Source: Gnetum montanum (lineage: Eukaryota > Streptophyta > Gnetopsida > Gnetales > Gnetaceae). From it: 64,000 bases of DNA. Below are positions 1 to 10,717 of the stretch, piece after piece. The position numbers and the translations under genes are program-made. The stretch's first letter is position 1. Every line of letters starts with the position of its first letter. The notes under the pieces were generated by a model. It was not told the DNA's origin. It was given only the letters and a program-made list of their open reading frames with translations, and did not search any database. The stretch covers positions 1 to 64,000 of the forward strand of contig MNCI01018006.1 in NCBI GenBank assembly GCA_015680685.1. Direction: 5' to 3'.

Positions 1-240
1 ATTTTAGAAATTATATTTTAATCTTCTATAATATTGTAACTACTATGGCCACTTGTCAACTTCTTTTTCTCTTTGGTGGTTGCAACCATCTAAAATTGTT
101 GTAACTTACCTAACTTGTTGGGCAAGTAACCTCCTAACTTCTTGGCCAAGTAATCTCCTAATTGGTTGGCCAAGTTACTTGGGAGAGAAGTTAGGTGAGA
201 TATTTTTGAATATGTAACTTCCCTACCTACCTTTGAACCC

Positions 241-250
241 TATAAAAAGG
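241..250 (+). promoter_or_regulatory. TATA box of LTR A1
   Basis: TATAAAAAGG lies about 120 bp before an AATAAA signal, the usual U3/R spacing in plant LTRs. The A3 copy has a slightly changed version (CTATAGAAAGG, minus strand, near 56622-56632). Confidence 0.75.
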
Positions 251-369
251 CTTCAAGGGTCCAGGAAGAAAGGGGGAAGGAACGGGGAAGGAACAAAGGA
301 AGAACATTGGATCACGCTTGGGATCAAAGAAGATTTGTAAAGAAGATTGTTTGCAAGATGGCTTGCTAG

Positions 370-375
370 AATAAA
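370..375 (+). terminator. Polyadenylation signal of LTR A1
   Basis: AATAAA follows the TATA box by about 120 bp and would define the end of R. The same position is kept in A2 and A3. Confidence 0.6.
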
Positions 376-1471
376 GATTTCAGCCTCTTTGTCATGGTCC
401 TGTGAGTTATGCATTTCATTTTTTGTTTTGTTTAAATTGTTTAGCTAGTGGTTTAGAGAGTATCATCCTTGGCAAGTAATTTTGGGATTTTTAGATTGCT
501 CTTATTGTTCTTGTTGCCTGATAGAAATTTCTATTAAAATATTTCCATATAAGCACTTGTGTTTAAAAGCCTTAAGAGCATTTTAGTGGTAAATTTTGTT
601 ATTGTGCAACGCGTGGGAACTGCTATTGGGATTGTTGTAAGAGAGCCTCTGTTTGTAGTCACGCCATTGAACAATTCAGTAGTCGAGAGGGTTCAGAAAA
701 TCTTTGGTATTTTGATGGGACCATAATAGCTTCTTTTTATCTCTAAAGTGAATTCTCGTGGTATTTCAATCAGAAATTGTTAAGTCTTTTAAAGGTTCCG
801 TTTGAATGCAATCGTTGACATCTATTATCTAGTCAAAATGGAGTCTCGTACGTGGTAGTTTACACAACAATTTTTGGTAGCATAGTAGGATTGTCTTGAA
901 GATATTTCTTGTTTAAGCCTTGGAAGTTTGAACAATTCTTAGATATTGAATTTGGGATAGCTTTATTGCGAAGTGTTTACTCGTGTCATTTTACCTTGTT
1001 TAAATATTTGAGATCTACAAAAATCTGCTTTCTTTTCTTATTTTCTTATTTTCATTGCATCTTGCTCTATTTCTAGTTTTCTTGTGAAACTATCTCTTTC
1101 TCTGGGGAAAATTAGGAGTAGATTGTGGATTTGTGCTCAAATTTTTTTGCAAAATTTTATTTGTTACAAGTAGGTATTATAAGGACCGCGTAGACTAGGC
1201 AGTTGAACAAAATAGGAAAGTTTCAAGAACTCACAGGACTTGGCAAAGTTGGCTGAATCTCTTTAAAGTAAGTCATTTGTAGTTCACACACAATGCAATT
1301 GTTACATTTTACACAACCACATGCGGCAACAGCACACACACATACTCACATTAACTACTGAGTTTATTTGGAGGTATCTGGGCCTTGGTGTTGCCAGAGA
1401 CCAGCAGGCACCTAAATCCTGTTCGAGGACACTCGTTCATGGTCGCGTCCCAAACGGTCGCCAACAGATAC

Positions 1472-2650
1472 TTATCATTAAAAAGCTCTAGGATGGTATC
1501 CATATTTGAATTGACTCTAGTTCCAAGGATTTGTACCAACTCTTTACCTCCATGATGATTGTTCTAGAAAATAAATTTAGTTTCTACCAATCACTTTTAA
1601 TATTTTGAAGGGCATAGGAATCATGGAATGTTTAAAGATTGTGTTGTGGATTTACATGTATCCACCTTCAAATTTATGATTGGTGGTCAATAGGGGTTCT
1701 TCATGGTTATTAGGTTCATAAGCTCTATTGTAGTGATGTCCCATCTGATGTTCATAGTGCTCTATCTCTTCATGACTAATCCTATCTCTTGTTTGTTCAT
1801 ATTCATTCTATTCTTCATTAGGATACCTTCTATAGTATTCATTCCTTGCATAATCCCTATGTCTTTCCTTATCATAAACTCTATGACTTTCTTCCCTTCT
1901 ATTAAATTTTGCTAATGATCATGAGGATGAAGATGAAGTAGTTAAAAGAATGATGTTGATTGGTTCTCCTTCTATGATTCTGTTATTATCCCTTTTTTTT
2001 CTATAGAAGCTCTAGGCCTTGTCTCTACCTATGTTTAGAGTTTTTTTCTTTACTTCATGGTGTCTCTAGAAGGGTTGAATGCAATTATACTTTGACAAGT
2101 TCTTCTAGATAATGATAGGTGTTTGTGAATGGGATTCATTATTGTGGTGGACTTTCTCTATTAACAATGCATCATCATTGATTTTCTCTAGGACAACATT
2201 GTTGTTAAATTTCTTTCCTTCTCTATTTTTATGTCTTCTCTCCATGGAAAAATCTTGTCTTACTTATGCATCTATGGATTGATACAACCTAGTCATGTGT
2301 TTAGTCATATGATACCCTTCTTATGCATAGCCAAGGTTCATCGCCATTAAGGTCTCTTGAAGCATGGATAGTGCCAAACATTCTAGAGGAAAAACAATGT
2401 TGCACTAGAAATCTCTCCATCTTAACTATTCATCTTGGTAAAAGATAAATGTGAAATTAGGATAATATGGATTAGTATGAGCATATGAAATTCTTGTTTG
2501 CATAGGTGCATTTTAGCCTTCTTTTTTCAAAACTCTTGCCATAATTCTTTTGTGTCTCTTTGGCAAGTGATAACTTCTATTTAAGTGTTGAGGCCATGTT
2601 GTGTGTTTGATGCTTTAGGTATATGTGTTTGCTATTAAAATTGATTAGAA
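1472..2650 (-). pseudogene. Retrotransposon gag remnant (element F)
   Basis: Minus-strand reading gives a stretch rich in Arg, Glu, Tyr and His between about 1920 and 1680, the charged low-complexity character of plant gypsy gag proteins. Reading continues towards 1472, where the A1 LTR interrupts it. Several stop codons break the frame. A primer-binding site lies just upstream at 2725-2742, which is the right order for LTR, PBS, gag. No zinc knuckle is clear. The assignment rests on position and composition rather than a named motif, so the family is uncertain; the PBS suggests Athila-like. Confidence 0.55.
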
Positions 2651-2724
2651 ATGTCAAGAATAAAATTTTTAGTTTTTGATTCAACAAAATCTATAAGATA
2701 AACTACTTAGCAAATATTGACACA

Positions 2725-2742
2725 TCCCTGACAATGACACCA
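2725..2742 (-). promoter_or_regulatory. Primer-binding site, tRNA-Asp type, of element F
   Basis: Minus strand TGGTGTCATTGTCAGGGA differs from the Athila-type PBS TGGCGCCGTTGCCGGGGA at five positions, and all five are C-to-T or G-to-A. It begins one base after an LTR-like end (...CTCATCA, ending at 2744). This fixes the direction of element F as minus. Confidence 0.7.
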
Positions 2743-2743
2743 A

Positions 2744-5700
2744 TGATGAGCAGTTAAGTATTCCAACACTCCACGATACAAGTCACAAGAAATCACACAC
2801 AACCATATTGTAATTTGTGGATGGACAATGTAAGTATATTATAAGTTGATAATTGGTTTGTGATTTTTGTCTTTCCACTTTGATTTAGTGAATTTCAAAT
2901 GTATGGTTAACTCTTAGTGAGGCATATGATATATTGATGTTGTTAGGCTCTTAGTACTTCTAGTTGCAGACATAATCAAAGTAATCATTAAATTATAAGT
3001 ATAATTAATAGTAGGAATGTAAATATTTTCTATCCTAGAGTGATGAGCATCTGATCTTGGCTTTCCAATCATTTCTCGGGCTCATGCAATTTTTACTAGG
3101 ATTACCATGTAGAGTCACTACTCACCAAATCAAGGAAAACAACTACTAGGTTACCAAACAATTACACTTTAAATGCTCAAAACAAATCATACTTATTCCA
3201 CTTAACTAATGGGAATGTAAAGTAAAGTACATGAAAATATAAAGTACTAAGCTAAAGTAAATAGGAAAATTAAGCTAAGTAAAACAAAAGAACTAAGGGA
3301 ATGCTACAATGATGAAAAGCAATATCGATCTTTGTTTCTAGACACAAATTATTCCCAAGTACAATCCACTCAAATAAAGACACCATACAACTAATCAACA
3401 CCACATTGTAGGTATTCACTCTCTATCACTAACTACAGAAACAAACTACAAGAGTCTAGCTAAGGTTGAATGAAAATTGTTGTGGATGGTGTGACCAAGT
3501 GTTGGTATTAGGACTATATAGATCCTAAGACATCATATCAACGATGATGTAGGTAGTGCTATGATATTTTTGATATTATATCATAGGTATAATAGTGTAC
3601 ATGTAAAAAATGGTTTTATTAGTTATGATGGAGAAGACAAGGAATGCTTATAAGGAAATAAAGCACAGTGAAAGGAATGCTTAAGAAGATGTTGTAAATC
3701 CCAACAGGCCAAGACAGAGTGGTTTAGCTAAGTATAAAGAAGCAAAGATAATGAATCTAGTCCAAGTATAGAAGTTCATCAGACATTTAGTTACAAATAA
3801 TAATTGTAATTACATTATAACCTTACAATGGAGAAGTGGATATGAATCAAAAGAAGATGCACTGCTAGTAATAGCAGCATCACTGAAACATAGGAAGCTA
3901 TTATATTTTTAGCAAGGAAGAACCTGAAGATACAACAAACCCAAAGATGATGTTAAATAAGTGGAATCCACGGTGGAGGCCAAGGAACCAACAAATGCCC
4001 TTGATGTTACATCCTCATCCATCCTTCTTGGTCCTTCTTTCTTCAAGGTTTGAAGATCATGGGCTACTTCTAGTTTCCAAGTGTGACAAGGATGATGACT
4101 GGGATTTTTGAGGATGAATCCATTAATGGAAAATTTAAAATTTTATTGAAAATAAAAATAATTAAAATTTAATTTTCCACAAATTATGGTATTATAATAC
4201 GAGTCATGGACTTTCATAATGTGAAAATGATAAGTCATGGTAATGGACTAGAAGCTAATCACATGTTGTGATTTGTCAAAAAATAGTAAAATTTAATTTA
4301 TGAGGTTACAATTAAGGTACCATGGATCATTATCTAATACAATAGTTAAGTAATTTGAATTATTGAAAACCACAAGTCATGGTCTAGTTTTGAATCTTGT
4401 CATAATCACATCACAATTCGTGGTGAAATTATCTTAATAAGAATTCTAAATCATGAGATAGCCAAAGGTTATAGTTGATAATTTTGTATCAACCATGAGG
4501 TGACCTCAAGTCATGGTTGACATCATAAGTTATGATGCTTTACCATGAGTTGACAATGAATTATGTTCTAAGAAAAATTGCTCTCTACAATACTGCAAGG
4601 CATGATGAACTCATGATCTAGAAACCTGTAATACCATAACTTGACCATAAGTCATGATCGATATAAAAATATTGAATATCTAAAATTTTAGAAATAATAT
4701 TTAAATGGGACTTGATTTGATAGAATTACTTCAACTTGCTGATTAGCTTGAGTTGAGGAATTGGATTAATTAAATTAATTTTTGGTATTAATGTGATTGA
4801 TCCCACTTCAATAACCTTTAATCTTCCAAAAAAAATGTTGAACATAGACTATGATAAATTTGGTAAATTTGATTTAATGAAATTATTGATGATGATGAAT
4901 TGCTAATGGGATAAATTTAAATAACTACTTATGAAAATGTTGATGACTATTGCTAATTGTTAGATGATGAATAAAGCTAATGTTGATGAATGTAAATTGA
5001 TGAAATGATGATGAAATATTAATGAATTAAAAAAATTAACATAGTTTATCTTATTGTTGTGACATGAATCACAATCATGCTTTGTCCATATATTTAGAGC
5101 CAAATGATGGGGCCATAATTGTATATGATGGGACAAGCTTATTTCTATAAAAAATGGGGTGAAACTTGAATGGACATGAGATATTGGGATNCAAAATGAC
5201 TTATAGAAAATGAAAGATTGTAGAAGAAATAGAAAATATGAAACAAATGAAAAATATATGAGAAACTAAAAAATGAATTATATTCAAGAAATCATAAAAT
5301 TATAAGAAATTATAATACAAAAACATATAAAATAAAAATAATAAAAAACTACATGTAGCTCAATTCAAATAATNCATTTTCCTTTAGTCTTCAATCTTTT
5401 ACTTGACATTACTATACTTTTATATGTATATATGACATTTCATCACCTTGAAATTTGATTTATTTAATTCATTTCTTTGCTTTGTCTATAATCTACATTG
5501 TGTGCATTAGACTTAGTATAAATTATCAAAATGACTTATAGAAAATGAAAGATTGTAGAAGAAATAGAAAATATGAAACAAATGAAAAATATATGAGAAA
5601 CTAAAAAATGAATTATATTCAAGAAATTATAAAATTATAAGAAAGTATAATACAAAAACATATAAAATAAAAATAATAAAAAACTACATGTAGCTCAATT
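2744..5700 (-). mobile_element. LTR-like region of element F (upper boundary not resolved)
   Basis: This 3-kb A/T-rich stretch lies between the integrase end of element E (about 5740) and the PBS of element F. It ends at 2744 with TG on the + strand, as an LTR should. It has no convincing coding frame. Between about 4190 and 4650 there are many copies of short TCATGG/CCATGA motifs in both orientations, giving a locally palindromic region. It could be the 3' LTR of E, the 5' LTR of F, or both at once if E and F are tandem copies. The upper edge cannot be set from this window. Confidence 0.45.
5192..5373. repeat. 182-bp direct repeat, left copy, bounded by single Ns
   Basis: This segment recurs at 5527-5708 with only about two differences. 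It is preceded by N at 5191 and followed by N at 5374. Such near identity inside old, decayed DNA, with Ns at both edges, suggests a gap-filling or contig-overlap artefact. Confidence 0.8.
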
Positions 5701-5708
5701 CAAATAAT
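5527..5708. repeat. 182-bp direct repeat, right copy
   Basis: Second copy of the 182-bp repeat. It runs into the integrase C-terminal coding end of element E, so this is probably the authentic position. Confidence 0.8.
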
Positions 5709-5739
5709 CTCCTCCATGACTAAGGTTTGAGGAGAAGAT

Positions 5740-6900
5740 GCAAAAGATGGTTTTTGTGATAGTGTTAATAGAAGAATTGAAGGCATTATTTCGATAATGC
5801 ACATAGAATGACTTTGTTTGCTGAATGTTAATAATGATAAGATTTTTGGGATTTGATGGATGGTAAATTTTTAAAGTGCCAAACCTATAAACTACATGAA
5901 TCATATATGTAGCTTTCCAAAGAATTTGAAATTTTATATATTGGGGTACATAATTTGGGTTATAGAAGAGGATCTTATTTCTTAGTTGAAGATTTATGCA
6001 TTGAATATTAAGGTTATGCATTTTTTTATTCTAGACTTAATGGACTTCATTATGCATTAGGGCTATCATTCTATTTTTACATAGCATATTTATGTTTAGT
6101 AGTCACAAGTAGTATTAAGTGTACAAAGTTCAACTTGGATAGGTAGTTTAGGTAGTTTTCCATACATTAGCTCATATGGAGAATAATTGATATGAAGTTT
6201 CCAAGTTGATCTACAAACCCAAAGAGCATTATTAAGCTTAGTGCTCTAGCCCTTTCTATACTTACTACCATTAGATGTTAGTATACATGTTATCTCACAG
6301 TTTGTGACTTTTGCTTATCCATGGACTTAAGGATGGTATAGTATCATTAGATTATGTTCTAACCCTATGCATTACATCATTTTCTTAAAAGTTAGACCTA
6401 TAAAATGAGTTCCATTATTAGATTAAGTATTAAGGGCACATCAAATCTATTTCTCACTTATTACTAAAAGAAATTTATAATAGTTATTATAGCTACGTTA
6501 TCTTACCTTGTTTAGTAACCCATAATCATAGTAATATATGACTTATCATTCAAAGAAAGGATGATAGAACCTAGGAAATCAACTTTTAATTAATTAGAAA
6601 GCTCCTTTGGTTGGATTCACTATTGTAGTTCTTAAAATTGTCTTAATACATCACCATTACTTTTACAATGCCTATAGGACTTGAGAAATTGATATGCATC
6701 ATGAAAGAGGATTGGCAAGAAGTAACCAATGATGTGGATTTTAATAGTTGTTCCTCTATCCATGTAATAACTACCATAAGGTTCTTCATGTATATCATAA
6801 AGAACTCTTAACTCTCTTCTTAGGAACACATCATTACACTTGGCTATTAGCATAGATTTCGTTGAGGTTTTACTCTATCTCCATGAGGTGTTTAATCTAA
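5740..6900 (-). pseudogene. Integrase remnant of Athila-like element E
   Basis: Minus-strand reading from about 6853 shows the H2C2 zinc-binding region (HEEPYGSYY..., then GYFLPILFHDAYQFLKSYRHCK), with the first Cys of the CxxC pair changed to Tyr. The end of the domain, about 5950-5780, matches the GPY/F module: KFQILWKATYMIHVVYRFG followed by IIINIQQTKSFY, where the usual Trp-Lys-Gly-Pro-Tyr has decayed. The catalytic core between is broken by stops and shifts. It follows the RT and RNase H of the same element on the same strand. Integrases of this type insert the cDNA; this one is dead. Confidence 0.75.
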
Positions 6901-7079
6901 TGCAAGAATTGCTAAGCCATACATTGATCCCTTTTAGAAGAAAACTTTTGCTCCTTTAGGTATCTAATATAGTGAGTGAATCAAGAAGTGGTCATTGCTA
7001 AGGATACTACAATAGCCTTTACCAATAGAGCCTTATCATGGAATTAATCTGACAAAGGCTCTTCATCAGCATTATTATC

Positions 7080-7480
7080 CCATATCAATCTAGATATATG
7101 ATCTATCATAACATTTTGAGATTCCCTTTTTATCTATCACTAAAATGAAAAATTCTTGTAAGATTATAAGCCATCAAATGATTTAGGGACTCATCATTAG
7201 CTTATTCATGAGAAACTAGATTATGCTATGATTTGTGTGCATAAAAATAGAATATTCAAGCATATACTGCTTAGACTTCTCAAGAGCATATACTACTACT
7301 ATCAATTCCTTTTCTATTATGGTGTAATTTAACTATGCACCAGTGATGCTTTTGTTCATACAATGAATATAACATGGGTAATTTTTTATCATTAATTTGG
7401 ATGAGCACAACTTCTAATGTGTAATTGAATGCATCCTTCATGATGTAAAATGAACTAGAATAATCAAGTGCTTATAGAAC
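7080..7480 (-). pseudogene. RNase H remnant of element E
   Basis: Minus-strand reading shows a decayed Ty3-type RNase H: FYIMKDAFNYTLEVVLIQ corresponds to the family's xxxxDASxxAxGAVLxQ start, followed later by a short segment like the end of the domain (FHFSDR.KGNLKMLS). Stops and frameshifts are frequent. It sits between the RT and integrase remnants, as expected for gypsy pol. Confidence 0.55.
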
Positions 7481-8358
7481 TAGAGTTTCTATAATATTTT
7501 GTTTGAAAAAATCAAATGCTTTTTCACATTTCTCTGTCTAGATGAAGATTATATTCTTCTATGTGCTCTACTAATGATTTAACAATCATGAAAAAAATTT
7601 CAATGAATTTTGATAGTACCATATGTGTCTAAGAAATGATCTCAAATCCTTTACTATTTGAGATCTTTGTGTAATTTGCTAGAAGATCTTGATATTTTCT
7701 AGATATACTTTAATACCTTTCTCTGAGATCTTATGTCCCAAGACTCTCTTTCTAGATCATCAGGTGACTTTTTTATAAATTTAATTTCAAATTTATATCT
7801 ACATACTTAATTTCAAATTTATATCTACATACTTGTACAACACTTTCTCTAATTATTCTAGTGCTTTTTTGAAGTTAGAGTCATAGGGGGAGACTTCAAT
7901 ACCATGAAGACTTCCATACCATTTCCAATCTACATTTGGAAGATGCTTAAGACTAGGTGTTGAAAGGTAGTATGTGCATTGTACAGGTCAAATGATATCT
8001 TCTTATATGTAAATGTCTCTTTAAAACCTATGAATATTGGTTTGACTTGATCCTATAATATAATTTGGATTTGGTTATATCCATTATATCTATCAAAAAA
8101 ATTATAGTATTTGTGGTCTATAATTATGTCCAATACTTCATGAACAAATTACAATGTAAAATGATCCATAAATGTTGTCATGTTTAATAATATGAAATTA
8201 ATGTAGATTTTCCATTGGTCATCTCTCTTTGGCATAATCACTAGTAGGCTTGCCCATTTGATATCCATAATAGGATAGATGAACCTAGTATTCAAGAGAT
8301 TTTTACTTTTTCTCCTAACTACTTGCTTTAGTTTTTCATTCAATCTACAATATAGTAC
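7480..8358 (-). pseudogene. Reverse transcriptase remnant of Athila-like element E, truncated by LTR B
   Basis: The minus-strand frame from 8343 carries the start of the gypsy RT domain: LLNTRFIYPIMDIKWASLLV, then IYINFILLN (usually VDYRxLN) and DHFTL (usually DHFPL). The next block near 8060-7960 reads NFFDRYNGYNQIQI and KKISFDLYNAHTTFQ, matching the FLDGxSGYNQI and MPFGLxNAPxTFQ motifs. The sequence ahead of the RT start is missing because element B begins at 8359. The wording of the motifs is closest to Athila, but the copy is badly decayed. Confidence 0.75.
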
Positions 8359-8861
8359 TAGTGATCACATTGGACCACCAATGTCATCCTCTTTCCTATG
8401 ATGAAAATCGCAAGGATGAGGATGAGGATTTCTTCAAAACTTTAGTTAAGGTATTTGCTAGTCTCCAAAAATAGCAAGGCATGGATACCTCCAAATAAAC
8501 TTAGCTAGTATTTAAGAAAACTATGTGTATTTTCTATTGTTAACATAAGTTCTAAATCTCATAATATGGCATAAATAAAGTTAAGTAGATATAAATAATT
8601 TTATTAGAATATTTAGCTATCTTTAAATTTTTCCACTATATCAAAGCTACTGAGTCTATGTAGTCTAGATTATATGTTGCCTATTCAAACCAGTTTTTTG
8701 TCTAATGCTTAAGCACAATTCAACAAGATCTATCACCAATCTTCCTTAAAGAAAAAATACTACAAGAAAACTAGAAATAGAGCAAGATTTAATGGAATTT
8801 AAGAAAAAGAAAAAAGTAGAATTGCATAGAATCTTAAACATTAAAATGAGGTACTACTAAT
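8359..8861 (-). mobile_element. 3' LTR of element B, U5/R end
   Basis: It matches the beginning of the 5' LTR at 63490-63760, for example the run around ATAATATGGCATAAATAAAG at about 8565. Its last part (8700-8860) also matches family-A LTR sequence, for example AAAACTAGAAATAGAGCAAG. It stops at the CTAAT target duplication of element C (8857-8861) and continues after C at 26010. Confidence 0.8.
8857..8861. repeat. Target-site duplication of element C, left copy (CTAAT)
   Basis: CTAAT precedes the TG of the left C LTR; CTGAT follows the CA of the right LTR at 26005-26009. Four of five bases agree and the difference is a transition. Confidence 0.75.
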
Positions 8862-9484
8862 TGTGATGTTCAAAAAACTTGGTGGCTAGAACACTGAGAG
8901 GTCATCAAACATACAACCTAACCCTGAGTCTATGTCAGGGTCATGTTAGAGAAAATGGAAATGGGGTTCACCAAATGGTTTGGTGGATTAGATAAGGACT
9001 TATGTGGTGTAACAATAACCATTTGAAAAATCCCAAAAATAGTAGCACAAATTAAGCAAAAATATGTATTAGTAGTAGAAAACATAGGAAATTATGCTAA
9101 AATTTGAAAAAAATGCTGAAGGAAAATGAAATGAGAGTTTAAGTGAAGAAATGCACCACCCCAAGATTGGGAAACATGACTTCTGATTAATTAGTATGTG
9201 AAATTGATACACAATGTTAAACAAGCATAGTGGGTTAGTGTGGCAGTGTACTCACAGTCCCTGGGACATTACGGATGTGATGTTGGTAGCTACATTAGAG
9301 GTTGGACATATCGATCTTGCAGTTGTCATGCTATGTAGGTGCTAGAGAGACTAGGTTATGGTGGTACTCAACTAGGTACCAAGCTTAGGTTCTCAAGTGT
9401 AGGAGTGATGAAGATGCTAAGAATGCTTTGATGCTTAGAGTGATTTTCTGATCATCAAACAACCACTAAAATGCTAATTAACAA

Positions 9485-9497
9485 GGTATTTATAGAG
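9485..9497 (-). promoter_or_regulatory. TATA box of C 3' LTR
   Basis: Minus strand CTCTATAAATACC. The same motif is at 24799-24811 in the other LTR, so it was retained while flanking bases drifted. Confidence 0.7.
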
Positions 9498-9939
9498 ATA
9501 GGTTGAAAAGAGATATGGACTAGATGCCACATGGCCTAGGTCCCATGTAGCATGGATAAGAACCAATCATGCTGACATGTTATGCTCAAAGTGTCAAGCT
9601 TTGAGTGTTACCCTCAAAGTATAATGCTCTGCAAGATGAGAATGAGAATTGAGAATTTGCCAAACTGTAACCACACCACCTGGACTGCATGTGCCAAAGT
9701 TTGAGGGATTGTGATGTACCTGCAAACAATGCCAAAAAATGCAACTTGGAGTCTATGGTTTGGGACTACATCTTCCCCCTGTTCTGAGTAGGGTCAAGCA
9801 TAAGGAAAATTTTAGGGATCCATAGGGGATGCAAAAACAAAGCAAACTACTGATCTTGGCCATTAGAGAGACATCAAGGCTAAAATGAAGATCAATGTTG
9901 AGTTCTAGGAACTTCTAGAGGCATTTGGAGGCATCTCCC

Positions 9940-10615
9940 AAGTGTCACACTATCTACACTACATAGTGTGACAGAGCGTAGTGTGAACACTTAGAAAATT
10001 TTTGTAGATTTTGGCTTGTCACGCTGTCTATGTTGCACAGTGTAGTAGAGCGTAGCATCCACATTTGGATGAATTTTTCCAAATTTTGCAATGTTTCTTC
10101 ATGGCATACTAACCACATTCTATGGGTGAAGTAGGACAATCAACCTCAGAAGTCAAAAAATTACCAAATGCATCTTCCATGTCTAAATAGCCTGACAAAC
10201 TTCTTGTCTAGCACTTGACAAATTTGGGCCCTAAAACCTATGCTACACTATCTATGCTATGCAGCATAGCAAAGCACGATAGGTCGAAAAGATAGAAAAT
10301 TTCATGAAATATTTTTTCCATGTTAAGCACCTTTGACAACTTCTAGCCTGGTACTTGGGTGGACTAGCAACCGGGACATGTGTCATGTTGGGCAAGCTAA
10401 GGAGCATAGCAAGCTTGACAACCCAAGAGATAGAAAATTTTCCAAACTATTTGGTCCATCCCAAGTGACCATTCACTACTTCTATCATGACATTTGTGCA
10501 AACTGGCCTTGGAAGCATGTGCTACATTGGCTGTGATGGGGAGCGTAGCATGAAGACTTAAAGAAATTTTACAAAGTACTCTGAGTGTGATACACTTTCT
10601 ACGCTACATAGTGTG
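9940..10615. repeat. Hairpin-module series in U3 of C 3' LTR
   Basis: A perfect inverted repeat, TGTCACACTAT (9943-9953) and ATAGTGTGACA (9963-9973), encloses a 9-bp loop. Related modules with the words CTATCTATGCTA, CATAGC and GAGCGTAGC follow near 10018, 10245, 10370, 10520 and 10585. The matching series is at 25240-25925 in the other LTR. Confidence 0.75.
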
Positions 10616-10704
10616 ACACTATACTTAGGAAAATTTTTCCCAAGTTTTGACACTTAGACAAATCTGTCGTTGAATTACAAGAGCCCGAAATTATTGGTGT
10701 TTCA

Positions 10705-10717
10705 TTGGCCCTTATTT
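10705..10717 (-). promoter_or_regulatory. Polypurine tract of element C (putative)
   Basis: Immediately before the U3 start, the minus strand reads AAATAAGGGCCAA, then TGAAAC. D has a similar AAAGGGGCTAA at the same place, so this is the likely plus-strand priming site. Confidence 0.55.

Larger units (their letters stand above)
1..1466 (+). mobile_element. Family-A LTR, copy A1 (partial, cut by window start)
   Basis: The stretch is the reverse complement of the left parts of 34673-36110 and 55399-56760, so it is a third copy of the same LTR in the opposite orientation. A TATA box (241-250) followed by AATAAA (370-375) gives the sense direction as +. The U5 end reads ...GGTCGCCAACA and stops at 1466, matching the TGTTGGC ends of A2 and A3 in reverse. 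The U3 start lies outside the window. Many CpG sites survive, unlike the surrounding elements, so this is a young insertion. Downstream sequence is minus-strand gag-like coding, not a + strand internal region, so A1 is probably a solo LTR or the 3' LTR of an element lying to the left. Confidence 0.85.
8862..10704 (-). mobile_element. 3' LTR of element C (1843 bp)
   Basis: Direct repeat of 24172-26004. It begins TGTGATGTTC and ends GGTGTTTCA. A minus-strand TATA box lies at 9485-9497, so U3 is 9498-10704 and R/U5 is 8862-9484. The U3 carries a series of hairpin-like modules. Confidence 0.9.

Noticed and set aside
1351-1539. 62-codon minus frame as a gene
   Set aside because: It runs across the junction between gag of element F and the end of LTR A1, so it is a by-product of the insertion.
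4190-4650. Repeated TCATGG/CCATGA words as a CRISPR-like or regulatory array
   Set aside because: Spacing is irregular, the words are short and the context is an LTR-like A/T-rich region of a plant genome; I treat it only as local palindromic sequence.
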